Below are positions 33,626-42,108 of a stretch of 64,000 nt of DNA, piece after piece (positions within the stretch are counted from its first letter, which is position 1; the number at the start of each line of letters is the position of its first letter). The notes beneath the pieces were generated by a model, which did not search any database, was not told the origin of the DNA, and saw only the letters and a list, made by a program, of their open reading frames with translations. Source of the DNA: Oscillospiraceae bacterium (GTDB lineage Bacteria > Bacillota > Clostridia > Oscillospirales > Oscillospiraceae); assembly GCA_022795735.1 (NCBI GenBank), contig JAAWHG010000004.1, positions 53,856-117,855 on the forward strand, given 5' to 3'. A program made the translations under genes and the position numbers.

Positions 33626-34798
33626 TTGATTTACGCTGACAACGCGGCCACTACGGCCATGAGCGCCGCCGCGAAAGAGGCCATGCTGCCCTACTTCGAC
33701 CAAATCTACGGCAATCCGTCCAGCCCCAACAGTATTGGGAACAGGGCGGCGGAGGCCGTGGCTGGAGCCCGTAAAACCGTGGCGGCGTGCTTGCACGCCG
33801 AACCAGATGAAATCTACTTTACCTCCGGCGGGAGCGAGGCGGACAATCAGGCCATCCGTTCCGCGGCACTGGCGGGAGCAAAGCGGGGGAAAAGGCACAT
33901 CATTTCCAGCAAATTTGAACACCATGCCGTACTTCATACCCTTCAACGGCTGGAACAAGAGGGCTTTGAGGTCCAGCTTTTGGACGTATATGAGGACGGC
34001 GTGGTCCGGGTGGAAGATGTGAGATCCGCCCTCCGGGCCGATACGGCCCTCGTCACCATCATGGCCGCCAACAATGAGATCGGGACGATCCAACCGTTCA
34101 CGGAGATCGGCGCGGTGTGCCGCGCTGTCGGGACGCCGTTCCATACCGACGCGGTACAGGCTGGGGGACACGTGCCTCTGAACGTCAAGGCGCAGAATGT
34201 GGACTTGTTGTCCCTGTCTGCGCATAAATTTCACGGGCCAAAAGGGGTTGGTGTTCTCTACGCGCGGCGCGGCGCGGTCCCGCTGACCAATGTGATCGAA
34301 GGCGGCGGCCAAGAGCGCGGCAAAAGGCCGGGAACAGAAAACGTTCCCGGCATCGTAGGACTGGCGGCGGCTCTAAGGGAAGCCTGCGAAAAGATGGACA
34401 AGCACAACGAGAAGACCTCCGCCCTGCGTGACCGTCTCATTGAGGGCCTGTCCCAAATCCCGTTGGCAAGGCTCAACGGAGACCGGACAAAGCGCCTGCC
34501 GGGCAATGTCAATTTCAGCTTTCCAGGGATAGAAGGGGAAAGTCTGCTGCTTCTGCTGGACCATGAGGGGGTCGCTGCGTCCTCCGGTTCGGCCTGCACC
34601 TCAGGTTCGCTGGACCCCAGCCATGTGCTGCTTGCCATCGGCCTGCCCCATGAAATTGCTCACGGCTCGCTGCGCCTGAGCTTGAGCGCTTATAATACGG
34701 AGGCGGAGATCGACCATATCTTGGAGGCGGTACCCCGGTTGGTTGCAAGACTGCGGGAGATGTCTCCGGTTTGGAAAAAGATGAAGGAGGTTGACTGA
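33626..34798 (+). CDS. iscS: Cysteine desulfurase
   Basis: A 390-residue PLP-dependent desulfurase that supplies sulfur for iron-sulfur clusters. YADNAATTAMS starts the fold; PLP Lys lies in SLSAHKFHGPKGVG (about residue 198); the persulfide-forming Cys lies in SSGSACTSGSLDPSHV (about residue 320). The start is TTG 33626 with TGGAGG nine bases away; an ATG at 33610 is out of frame. iscU follows after one base, giving an iscS-iscU operon with the Rrf2 gene just upstream. The label NifS would also fit. Confidence 0.94.
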   Translation: MIYADNAATTAMSAAAKEAMLPYFDQIYGNPSSPNSIGNRAAEAVAGARKTVAACLHAEPDEIYFTSGGSEADNQAIRSAALAGAKRGKRHIISSKFEHHAVLHTLQRLEQEGFEVQLLDVYEDGVVRVEDVRSALRADTALVTIMAANNEIGTIQPFTEIGAVCRAVGTPFHTDAVQAGGHVPLNVKAQNVDLLSLSAHKFHGPKGVGVLYARRGAVPLTNVIEGGGQERGKRPGTENVPGIVGLAAALREACEKMDKHNEKTSALRDRLIEGLSQIPLARLNGDRTKRLPGNVNFSFPGIEGESLLLLLDHEGVAASSGSACTSGSLDPSHVLLAIGLPHEIAHGSLRLSLSAYNTEAEIDHILEAVPRLVARLREMSPVWKKMKEVD

Positions 34799-34799
34799 T

Positions 34800-35237
34800 A
34801 TGCAATATAGCGCAAAAGTAATGGACCATTTTCTGAATCCCCGGAATGTCGGAGAACTGCCAGAGGCCGACGGCGTTGGGGAGGTTGGCAACGCCAAGTG
34901 CGGCGACATTATGAAAATTTATTTGAAGATTCAGGACGAAATGATTCAGGACGTGAAATTTAACACCTTTGGCTGCGGCGCGGCGATTGCAACCAGCTCC
35001 ATGGCGACGGAACTCATCAAGGGCAAGCGTGTAGAGGAGGCCATGAAACTGAGCAACAAAGCGGTGGTAGAAGCTTTGGACGGACTGCCGCCGGTGAAGC
35101 TCCACTGCTCGGTCCTGGCCGAGGAAGCGGTACGGGCCGCTGTACAGGATTATTATACGCGCAATGGGAGGTCCCTCCCGCCAGAGTTGGAGAGAGGCTG
35201 TTCCGGATTCTGTGACCAGTGCGGTAAGGCGGATTAG
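34800..35237 (+). CDS. iscU: Iron-sulfur cluster scaffold protein IscU/NifU-N
   Basis: A 145-residue scaffold for iron-sulfur cluster assembly. The three ligand cysteines are present: GNAKCGDIM (about 34), NTFGCGAAIATSSMA (about 60) and VKLHCSVLAEEA (about 103). Beyond the usual end there is an extension with a CSGFCDQC motif, which could bind another metal. ATG 34800 has AAGGAGG nine bases upstream; an earlier TTG at 34791 is not supported. The stop overlaps that of the convergent DUF2461 gene. Confidence 0.94.
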   Translation: MQYSAKVMDHFLNPRNVGELPEADGVGEVGNAKCGDIMKIYLKIQDEMIQDVKFNTFGCGAAIATSSMATELIKGKRVEEAMKLSNKAVVEALDGLPPVKLHCSVLAEEAVRAAVQDYYTRNGRSLPPELERGCSGFCDQCGKAD

Positions 35238-35914
35238 TTGGAATCTGTGGGCGCTGGGTCGGAGGCAAGGGTTACGAAGTAATCATAGAAGGGCAAAAGA
35301 AACAAAAAGCCACGTTTCACCCGCTCCACAATCTCCCGGCTGAACAGTTCTTCCGACGGGCTATTCCTGTAAACGATGCTGAAATTCCGAGCCTGATACC
35401 AGGGCGCAAGCAGCTTGGAAGGGGCCGCGCCCTTTGACCGCTTGTACTGCGGAAGCTCCGGTACAAACTCCTCCTGCCGCTCTAACGCGCGAACCAAATT
35501 TTCCAAAGGCTTTGGGTCCCGCTCCATCCGGGCGCGGAGCTTTGCCATGGACAGCGGCGATGCCAAATCCCCCAGGCCGTAGGAATAGCAGTCCGGGTCG
35601 ATCTCAAAGTAAAAGGTTGGTTTATCCCGCCAGTCCTCCGACGGCTGGTCAACGCAAAACCACAGCCCGTCTTTATAAGGCCCCTTGCCAAAAAGCCGCC
35701 GGGTGTCCCGATAGATGCGGGTCACCTTGCGGGCCAGACCATGGTCTGGGCGCAGGCTGCGAAGATACTCGCAGAGCTCGTCGGCCATTTCGACCATGGG
35801 CCGGTAGAGCTCCGCCAGATAGATTTCCTTGTGGGCTTCAAACCATTCCCGATTGTTGTTGAGGCGGATGCCCCAGAGGAAGTCGATGGTCTCGCCGGTA
35901 AATCCCTTAAACAT
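35234..35914 (-). CDS. DUF2461 (TIGR02453) family protein
   Basis: A 226-residue cytoplasmic protein of the DUF2461/TIGR02453 family. Signature segments are FLWGIRLNNNREWFEAHK (about residues 12-29), ARKVTRIYRDTRRLFGKGPYKD (about 61-82) and FYFEIDPDCYSYGLG (about 100-114). The function is unknown; homologues are widespread. ATG 35914. Its stop codon overlaps that of iscU on the other strand (35234-35237), so the two genes converge with no space for a terminator. Confidence 0.85.
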   Translation of the reverse strand: MFKGFTGETIDFLWGIRLNNNREWFEAHKEIYLAELYRPMVEMADELCEYLRSLRPDHGLARKVTRIYRDTRRLFGKGPYKDGLWFCVDQPSEDWRDKPTFYFEIDPDCYSYGLGDLASPLSMAKLRARMERDPKPLENLVRALERQEEFVPELPQYKRSKGAAPSKLLAPWYQARNFSIVYRNSPSEELFSREIVERVKRGFLFLLPFYDYFVTLASDPAPTDSN

Positions 35915-35970
35915 GTGCGTATCCTTTCTGTCTGTTTTCGTATATGGTGGCGCCGCAGTTCCCCAATTTC

Positions 35971-36000
35971 AAAAACAGCCCTCCCCGTTGAGGGAGGACT
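35971..36000 (-). terminator. Terminator after the EAL-domain gene
   Basis: On the minus strand AGTCCTCCC and GGGAGGGCT (35977-36000) form a stem followed by GTTTTTG (35971-35976). Confidence 0.78.
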
Positions 36001-36029
36001 GCGCTGGTCCAAGAGGGTGAAGCCAGGCG

Positions 36030-38258
36030 TCAACTGGCCCGTTTATTCAGCAAAACGCTAAATTCGGCTGCGGGCAAAGGTTCGGAGTAGTAATAGCCCT
36101 GGACATTGTCGCAGGCGTGGATAATCAGGAAATCTCGCTGCTGTGTGTGCTCGACCCCTTCCGCGGTGACCGTCATATTGAACTTGTGGGAGAGCTGCAT
36201 GATGGATTCCAGCAAAGATTCTCCCTCAGGCGTGCCAATGCAGTCCACCAAACTTTTGTCAATTTTAATGTTGTCAAAGCACTTTTTGGTCAATGTCGCC
36301 AGAGAAGAGTAGCCGCTTCCAAAGTCATCCACCAGGATGTGGAAGCCGCAGGAGTGGAAAATATTGATGATGTTTTCCACTTCCATGTTGTTTTCAATCG
36401 CACCCTCCGTAATTTCCAGCTCGACATGGTCGGTGCTGATGCCGTGCCGGTTCATCACGATCATATACCGCCCCGTGATGTTGGGGAAGTAGAGGCTGAC
36501 GCGGGAGACGTTGACCGACACCGGTACGACCGCCAGGCCATGGTTCATCCAAGTACGCTGCTGGGCGCAAACCGCGTCGAAGGTGTACTCGTCCAGATGG
36601 GCGATCATGCCGTTGCGCTCAAACAGTGGGATAAACTTTCCTGGAGAGACCAGGGTGCCGTCTGGCCGGCGCCAGCGGACCAATGCCTCGGCGGCCACCA
36701 CTTCACCGGTGGAGGGAGAAAATTTGGGCTGATACCACATTTCAAACTGCCGTCCGGCTAATGCCTGTTCAAACTCGCCCTCAAGCAGCTGGGCTTCCAG
36801 AGTCTGATTGCGGATGTTGTCATCAAAAAAGGAGTAGAAGAAATCGACGCGCTCACGCAGAGACTGCATGGCGAGGGTGGCGTTGCCGTAGGCCTGTTCC
36901 GGGCTGTCGGTGCTTTCCACCGCACATATGCCGAACTGTGGCACGAGCTGGGGCAGATCGAGCAGGGGAGAGAGGTCTAAAATATCGCTCCGAATGAGCC
37001 GGATGCGGCGGATCAGATCGTCCCGGTCGGCGGCGTGGAGAAACAGCACAAAGCTGTCGCAGCTCACATGGGCGGCCAGCTCGCCGCTTCCCTCGTGGCT
37101 CTTGAGGATTTTTGCCAAAGCGTAGAGCAGTTCGTCGCCCTTTGCCGCGCCGAAGGCGTTGTTGATGGTGCTGAAGCTGCGCAAATCGGTCGAGACGACG
37201 AAACCAGACCCATTCAGCTCGACGCCGGCGCGCATTTTTTCCTTGAAGGAGAGGTAGTTGTCTATCCGGGTCAACGGGCAGGTATAGGCCAGACGGAACA
37301 GCTCCCGCCGCTGTTTGAGATAGGTCATGATAAAAATCACGGCGCAGGCGAGCATTAGAATTACAATGGTAAGAATTAAGGTGTTCGCGCCGTCCAGAAG
37401 GGGCTGGATGCGCTTGCCGAGGATGGAGGTGGCAATGGTGGTGGCAAGGAACAAGCGGTCGCCTCCGGGTACGTTGGCAATCTCCGTGAGATTGATGAAA
37501 TAGCTCTTTTCCCCGTCGGAGATGGTGGCGATTGTCGAATCTCCCTCCGCGATGCACCGGCGCAACGTCTCAATTGCGCTGGCGTTGACGGTGGGATTGG
37601 TGCGCATAAAGTCCTGAAACATATTCATGCCGGGCTTGAGATGATTGGAGTGGAAAACGGAGACGACATAGCCGTCGGACCGGAGCAGCCAACTATTTAC
37701 GCGGCCATCGTAGGTGTCAACCTGCAGCGCGTTGGTAAAGGCCGGAACGTCATAGACGACAAACATGACGCCAGTGATTTCCGTCTTCTCCCCCGCGTAG
37801 ACCGGGAGGCTGTGAACATATACCTCCTCCCCCTGGGGGGCGCGAATGGCTTCGCTGAGAAAGGGGGAGCCGTGGATGCTCTGCTGAAAAAAGTCCTGAC
37901 CGGCGACATTGGCCCGCAGTCCGCCGCTGAGGTAGGCGTCCCCATTGGGGGCGGCATAACCAATTTGCTTGGCAAAGTGCATATCCAGCAGGGGGTCAAA
38001 CAAGTCGATGAGGGAGGCGGGGTCGGTTTGGTTCGTCATCTGGCTGGACAGCGACTCCAGGAACTGAATGTGGAAATCAATTGCAGATTGGAACTGCTCG
38101 ACGTTCAGCGACGCGGTGTCCAGGAGGCTCCGCTCAAGCTGCTCCCGGGTATCAAAACGGAGTTGATGAAAATATCTATTTACCGCGAGGAACCCCAGAA
38201 CTAGGGCGGTCAGGACCGCAAACGCACAGGCGACCAGATGTCTCCTCTTGATAAACAT
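36030..38258 (-). CDS. Cache-GGDEF(degenerate)-EAL cyclic-di-GMP phosphodiesterase
   Basis: A 742-residue membrane signalling protein. TM1 is about residues 7-28, an extracellular double-Cache sensor about 30-285, TM2 about 292-313. The GGDEF domain (about 325-475) is degenerate: its signature loop reads SCDSF, so diguanylate cyclase activity is not expected. The EAL domain (about 495-740) keeps the catalytic set: EALVRW, NVSRVS, ELEITEG, LVDDFGSGYSS, FDNIKIDKSLV and TAEGVE. It therefore probably hydrolyses c-di-GMP under control of an extracellular signal. ATG 38258 has GAGG eight bases away. It lies 90 bases after a GGDEF gene of the same direction. Confidence 0.92.
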   Translation of the reverse strand: MFIKRRHLVACAFAVLTALVLGFLAVNRYFHQLRFDTREQLERSLLDTASLNVEQFQSAIDFHIQFLESLSSQMTNQTDPASLIDLFDPLLDMHFAKQIGYAAPNGDAYLSGGLRANVAGQDFFQQSIHGSPFLSEAIRAPQGEEVYVHSLPVYAGEKTEITGVMFVVYDVPAFTNALQVDTYDGRVNSWLLRSDGYVVSVFHSNHLKPGMNMFQDFMRTNPTVNASAIETLRRCIAEGDSTIATISDGEKSYFINLTEIANVPGGDRLFLATTIATSILGKRIQPLLDGANTLILTIVILMLACAVIFIMTYLKQRRELFRLAYTCPLTRIDNYLSFKEKMRAGVELNGSGFVVSTDLRSFSTINNAFGAAKGDELLYALAKILKSHEGSGELAAHVSCDSFVLFLHAADRDDLIRRIRLIRSDILDLSPLLDLPQLVPQFGICAVESTDSPEQAYGNATLAMQSLRERVDFFYSFFDDNIRNQTLEAQLLEGEFEQALAGRQFEMWYQPKFSPSTGEVVAAEALVRWRRPDGTLVSPGKFIPLFERNGMIAHLDEYTFDAVCAQQRTWMNHGLAVVPVSVNVSRVSLYFPNITGRYMIVMNRHGISTDHVELEITEGAIENNMEVENIINIFHSCGFHILVDDFGSGYSSLATLTKKCFDNIKIDKSLVDCIGTPEGESLLESIMQLSHKFNMTVTAEGVEHTQQRDFLIIHACDNVQGYYYSEPLPAAEFSVLLNKRAS

Positions 38259-38348
38259 GATAAATTCCTCCCCGCCAAGCCGGCGCGCCTGTTTTCCTTC
38301 CAAAAATCATACTACAAACCATTCAGAACAAGGTCCTGACGTGCGCCG

Positions 38349-39617
38349 CTAGAGCGGCACGACCTTGTTTTTCCCCGATGTCTTGGCGCGGTAGAGGGCT
38401 GCGTCCACCCTGGAGCAGAGGGAATCGGTGCTGTCCTCCGGGTTTGCCTGGGCCGCGCCGACGCTGACGGTCTGGGTGCGCATCCCAGGAAAGTGGGTAC
38501 CGGCAAAGCGCTGCCGGAGCTGTTCTCCGGTCATAACGGCCTCCGAAAGATCGGTGTCATAGAGCAGTACCATAAATTCCTCGCCTCCCCAGCGGCCCGC
38601 TTTGAAGCGGCCGGAGCGGGTGTTGCGCAGAATGTCCGCAAAGGCGATGAGCACCGCGTCGCCGCCCTGGTGGCCGTAAGTATCGTTGATCTGTTTAAAG
38701 TTGTCTAAATCAAACATCAAAAGGCTGACCCGCCCGCCGTTTTCCTGAATGGATTGGAGGGCGTCTGTAATGAAGCTATGTATGGTCCCCCGGTTGAGAA
38801 TGCCGGTCAGGCCGTCGGTGGTGGAGGCCTCCTGAAGACGGAGCTTTAACAGCTCCTTCTGGGTAACGTCGTTAATCAGACCGACAATGCCGGTGATGCG
38901 CCCTGCTGCATCACGCACAGGGCGCTTGATGACCTCCATGAACTCCCGAACGCCGTTCACGTTGATCTCAATGGTATAATCGGTTCCTGTGCCGGTTTTC
39001 AGCAGCTCCATATCGGCCTTCATGGCTTCAATGGCGTTTTCCTTATCTTTGCGGACCTCAATGTCGGTCTTGCCGCGGATGGTCCAGTTTGGGTTGCGGC
39101 CGTGCTCAATGTGATGCCAGTATTGGGTGCAGAAAATGTACTTGCCTTCCTCGTCCTTGAGATAAATATTGGAGGGCAGCTCTTTGAGGATGCGTTCCAT
39201 TTCCCGAAAGCTCAGCGAGTCCTTGGCCCGAATGGCGTTCTGTATGCGGTGGGCGACGATGTCGGCGTGGAAAGGGGAGAGGATGAAGTCCTGCGCGCCT
39301 AAAGACAGACAGGCGCGGCCCCCGTCGCGCGGCTGCTCATAGCAGACCACAATGATGGCAAGGGAGGACAGCGAGACCGAATTGGAGATGGCTTTAAAAA
39401 ACGCGCCGTCATTTTCGAGGCCGCAGTCTTCATCAATGAGGACTGCGGCGAGCTTCTTGCCAAATTCTTCAAGAACCAATAGACCGCCTGCGGCTGTGTT
39501 GCTTGAAATAAAGGAAAAGCGGTCGGATAACAACTCGACGAGTTCCCGCTGCTGCCGGGCGTTTTTGGAAATATATAGGAGCACGGTACCGTTTTGAAAG
39601 AGGTCGGGACTTTTCAT
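38349..39617 (-). CDS. REC-like/PAS/GGDEF diguanylate cyclase
   Basis: A 422-residue cytoplasmic protein. Residues about 10-120 look like a degenerate receiver domain (AAVLIDEDCGLEND replaces the phosphoacceptor region). A PAS domain follows at about 140-255 (LPSNIYLKDEEGKYIFCTQ), then a GGDEF domain at about 262-420 with an intact GGEEF loop (RWGGEEFMVLLY) and DLDNFKQINDTYGH. No RxxD inhibitory site is seen five residues before GGEEF. It should make c-di-GMP and is paired with the downstream EAL protein. ATG 39617 has GGAGG upstream, and a consensus promoter lies at 39657-39684. Confidence 0.9.
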   Translation of the reverse strand: MKSPDLFQNGTVLLYISKNARQQRELVELLSDRFSFISSNTAAGGLLVLEEFGKKLAAVLIDEDCGLENDGAFFKAISNSVSLSSLAIIVVCYEQPRDGGRACLSLGAQDFILSPFHADIVAHRIQNAIRAKDSLSFREMERILKELPSNIYLKDEEGKYIFCTQYWHHIEHGRNPNWTIRGKTDIEVRKDKENAIEAMKADMELLKTGTGTDYTIEINVNGVREFMEVIKRPVRDAAGRITGIVGLINDVTQKELLKLRLQEASTTDGLTGILNRGTIHSFITDALQSIQENGGRVSLLMFDLDNFKQINDTYGHQGGDAVLIAFADILRNTRSGRFKAGRWGGEEFMVLLYDTDLSEAVMTGEQLRQRFAGTHFPGMRTQTVSVGAAQANPEDSTDSLCSRVDAALYRAKTSGKNKVVPL

Positions 39618-39656
39618 ACAGATCGCCTCCACACCGTAAAAGGTTGTACTAACCAC

Positions 39657-39684
39657 ATTTTAACACGTAATATGGAAATGTCAA
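39657..39684 (-). promoter_or_regulatory. Promoter for the diguanylate cyclase gene
   Basis: On the minus strand TTGACA (39679-39684), 16 bases, TAAAAT (39657-39662). Confidence 0.78.
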
Positions 39685-39728
39685 GACTCGGAAAATAAGA
39701 AAAAGAGAGGATATTAGACGCGGACGGC

Positions 39729-39757
39729 TTGACCTGTGGAAAAGAGTATGGTATAAT
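39729..39757 (+). promoter_or_regulatory. Promoter for the MoxR-VWA operon
   Basis: TTGACC (39729-39734), 17 bases, TATAAT (39752-39757), with a short leader before the start at 39799. It is divergent from the cyclase promoter. Confidence 0.85.
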
Positions 39758-39798
39758 TGCCCAACATACCTTATTTAAGCGCGGAAGAGGAAATTCAC

Positions 39799-40770
39799 AT
39801 GGACCCAAAAACATTACAAGCCAAGCTGGACGAGGCCCGTTTTGTCTATGACGGCGCCCTGATTACTACCCTTCTGGTGGCCCTCAAGCTGGGCCGGCCC
39901 CTCCTGGTTGAGGGAGCGGCGGGCGTGGGCAAGACCGAGATCGCCAAGGTTATGGCCTATGCCCTGGACCGGGAGCTCATCCGCCTCCAGTGCTACGAGG
40001 GGCTGGACGAGAGCAAGGCCCTTTACGAGTGGAATTATCAAAAGCAGCTGCTCTCCATTCAAATCCGCCGGGAGTCCGCCATGCCGGACGACTTGACCGC
40101 CTCCCTGTTCAGCGACGAATATCTGCTGGAACGGCCCCTTCTGAAATCGATCCGTTCGGAGAAGCCAACCGTCCTCCTCATCGACGAAATTGACAAGGCG
40201 GACGAGGAGTTTGAAGCTTTTCTGCTGGAATTGTTGTCCGAGATGCAGGTCAGTATCCCCGAAATCGGCACAATTAAGGCCAAGACCATTCCCTTCGTTG
40301 TCCTGACCTCCAACCGGGCGCGCCCGTTGAGCGAGGCGCTGCGCCGCCGTTGCGCCTACCTCTATTTAGAATATCCAAGCATTGAGAAGGAGGTTGCCAT
40401 CCTCCGAGCCAAGCTGCCCAACGTCAACGAGCATCTTGCCCTTCAGGTGGCCCAGGCCATCCACGACCTGCGGGAAAACGAGTCCATCTTAAAGAAACCC
40501 TCCATTTCTGAGACGTTGGACTGGGTCTCCGCGTTGGAGGCGTTGGGAATTAGCGACCTGACCGAAGAGGCCATGTCCCAGACCCGGGGCTTTGTCCTCA
40601 AAAACAGCGAGGATTTGGACGCCTTGGCGCCCGGCGGCTGCACGCACGAACACTCCCACACCGGCTGCGGCCATCATCACGGCGGAGGCCACGAATGCGC
40701 CTGCGGCGGGCACGGCCAGGAGGAGCGTGAGCCGGCCGAAGGGGGCCTCCAGGTCCGCAGGTTTCCATGA
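39799..40770 (+). CDS. MoxR-type AAA+ ATPase with His/Cys-rich C-terminal tail
   Basis: A 323-residue AAA+ ATPase of the MoxR/CoxD group. Walker A is EGAAGVGKTEIAK (about residues 36-48), Walker B VLLIDEIDKADEEFEAFLLE (about 124-143) and sensor 1 FVVLTSNRARPLSEALRRR. MoxR proteins act as chaperone-like ATPases with VWA partners, often to insert metals or activate enzymes. Residues 281-307 are an unusual tail with eight His and four Cys (THEHSHTGCGHHHGGGHE), likely to bind metal ions. ATG 39799 has GAGG upstream. The stop overlaps the start of the VWA gene (ATGA). Confidence 0.92.
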   Translation: MDPKTLQAKLDEARFVYDGALITTLLVALKLGRPLLVEGAAGVGKTEIAKVMAYALDRELIRLQCYEGLDESKALYEWNYQKQLLSIQIRRESAMPDDLTASLFSDEYLLERPLLKSIRSEKPTVLLIDEIDKADEEFEAFLLELLSEMQVSIPEIGTIKAKTIPFVVLTSNRARPLSEALRRRCAYLYLEYPSIEKEVAILRAKLPNVNEHLALQVAQAIHDLRENESILKKPSISETLDWVSALEALGISDLTEEAMSQTRGFVLKNSEDLDALAPGGCTHEHSHTGCGHHHGGGHECACGGHGQEEREPAEGGLQVRRFP

Positions 40771-42050
40771 TGGCGTACAGCGAGACGGTCTATGTTGAAA
40801 AGTTGACCGAGTTTTCCAATCTCCTCCGGCAAAACGGCCTCAGCGCCGGCCCCGGCGAGACGGCGAACGCGCTCCGGCTGCTGGAGACGATGGAGTTGAC
40901 GGAGCGGAATGCGGTCCGAGATGGACTGCGGGCGGTGTACGCCAAGAGCCGCCAGGAGCAGTATGCCTTTGACAAGGCGTTCGACGGCTTTTTTGTAAGC
41001 GTAGAACAGCGGGAGGCCTATCTTGCCAAACACCGTGCGGAAGCTGAGGAAATGGCCCGCCGCCGCGCCCAGGCCGAACAGGACTTGCAGCTCAACGGCA
41101 AGCCGATGGAGCTGCGGGCGGACCTTCAGGAGGTCTATCTCCGGATGGGGGAGGACAAGCGGGAATATCTTCGCCAGCTACTGGAGAAAAACCGGGACAA
41201 TTTAGAATTGCGTCCCAAGCTGTACGGCGGTTTTATCCACTCGGTTTTTATGCGTTTTCTTCTGGAGCAGCAGATGGCGCTGGAGGACGCGGCGGTCAGC
41301 GCGCAGGAGCTGGACCCCGATTTGGGGTTGCTGTTCCGCGACATTTCCAAGTTTAAGGACTCCGACATTCCCCGGGCGACCGCCCTGATTGCCAAGGTGG
41401 CCCAGCAGATTTCAGCGGAGCTGGACCAGCGCCGCCGCCGGGGCGGCCACAGCGGCCAGTTGGATTTTAAACGCACCATCCGGCGCGGCCTGGAGACGGG
41501 AGGCAGCTTCTACCGTCTGTCCTACCGGCGCAAGCGTCGGAGACGGAAGCGGCTGGTGCTGCTGTGCGACGTGTCGGGCTCCATGCTTCAATTTTCCGAG
41601 TTTACCTTGCGGTTTCTCAAGTCGATGTCCGAGGTAGCCGAGTCGTCGCGCACCTTCCTCTTTTCGGAGCGCATGAAAGAGGTGGACCCGGCGGCTCTCC
41701 GGGAGATGGACCGCTTCCGGGAATACGTCCGGGCGTCGGGCCTGTACGGACGGGGGACCGACCTCGGTTCGGCGCTGACCGCGCTTTGCCGGGAAAAGCC
41801 CAGCCCGCTTGGGCCGTCTTCTACCCTGCTGATTCTCTCCGATACCAAAACGATTGATCTTCCACGAGCCGGGCAGGCGCTGCTGGAAGTCCGGCGGCAG
41901 GTGGGAAAGACGCTCTGGCTCAACCCCATCCCAGAACCCAAATGGGCATACGTGCGTAGCATCCAAACCATGTCGGCCCTCTGCCCGATGGCCCCCTGCA
42001 GTACGCTGGAAGAGCTGGCGCGTACCTGCCGCAAGCTGCTGGACAGTTGA
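40767..42050 (+). CDS. VWA-domain protein, CoxE-like
   Basis: A 427-residue cytoplasmic protein. The N-terminal half (about 1-215) is helical and charged, with ARRRAQAEQDLQ and LRQLLEKNRDNLELRPK; a strongly basic stretch (YRRKRRRRKR) precedes a von Willebrand A domain (about 260-425). The metal-ion adhesion site is complete: DVSGS, GRGTDLGSA and LSDTKTID. MoxR/CoxE pairs help assemble metalloenzymes such as CO dehydrogenase or act as stress chaperones; no such enzyme is adjacent. Its ATG overlaps the MoxR stop, so the pair is co-translated. Confidence 0.9.
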   Translation: MMAYSETVYVEKLTEFSNLLRQNGLSAGPGETANALRLLETMELTERNAVRDGLRAVYAKSRQEQYAFDKAFDGFFVSVEQREAYLAKHRAEAEEMARRRAQAEQDLQLNGKPMELRADLQEVYLRMGEDKREYLRQLLEKNRDNLELRPKLYGGFIHSVFMRFLLEQQMALEDAAVSAQELDPDLGLLFRDISKFKDSDIPRATALIAKVAQQISAELDQRRRRGGHSGQLDFKRTIRRGLETGGSFYRLSYRRKRRRRKRLVLLCDVSGSMLQFSEFTLRFLKSMSEVAESSRTFLFSERMKEVDPAALREMDRFREYVRASGLYGRGTDLGSALTALCREKPSPLGPSSTLLILSDTKTIDLPRAGQALLEVRRQVGKTLWLNPIPEPKWAYVRSIQTMSALCPMAPCSTLEELARTCRKLLDS

Positions 42051-42108
42051 TATACTGGAAAGCCCCTGCGAAGGGGATATTTATAGAATCTAAGGAGAAT
42101 GAGATACC

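Noticed and set aside
39649..39664. ACTAACCACATT shared by the Rrf2 promoter (about 33058) and the cyclase promoter as a common operator
   Set aside because: Only about 12 bases match, in opposite orientation relative to the genes and without dyad symmetry; a chance match cannot be excluded.
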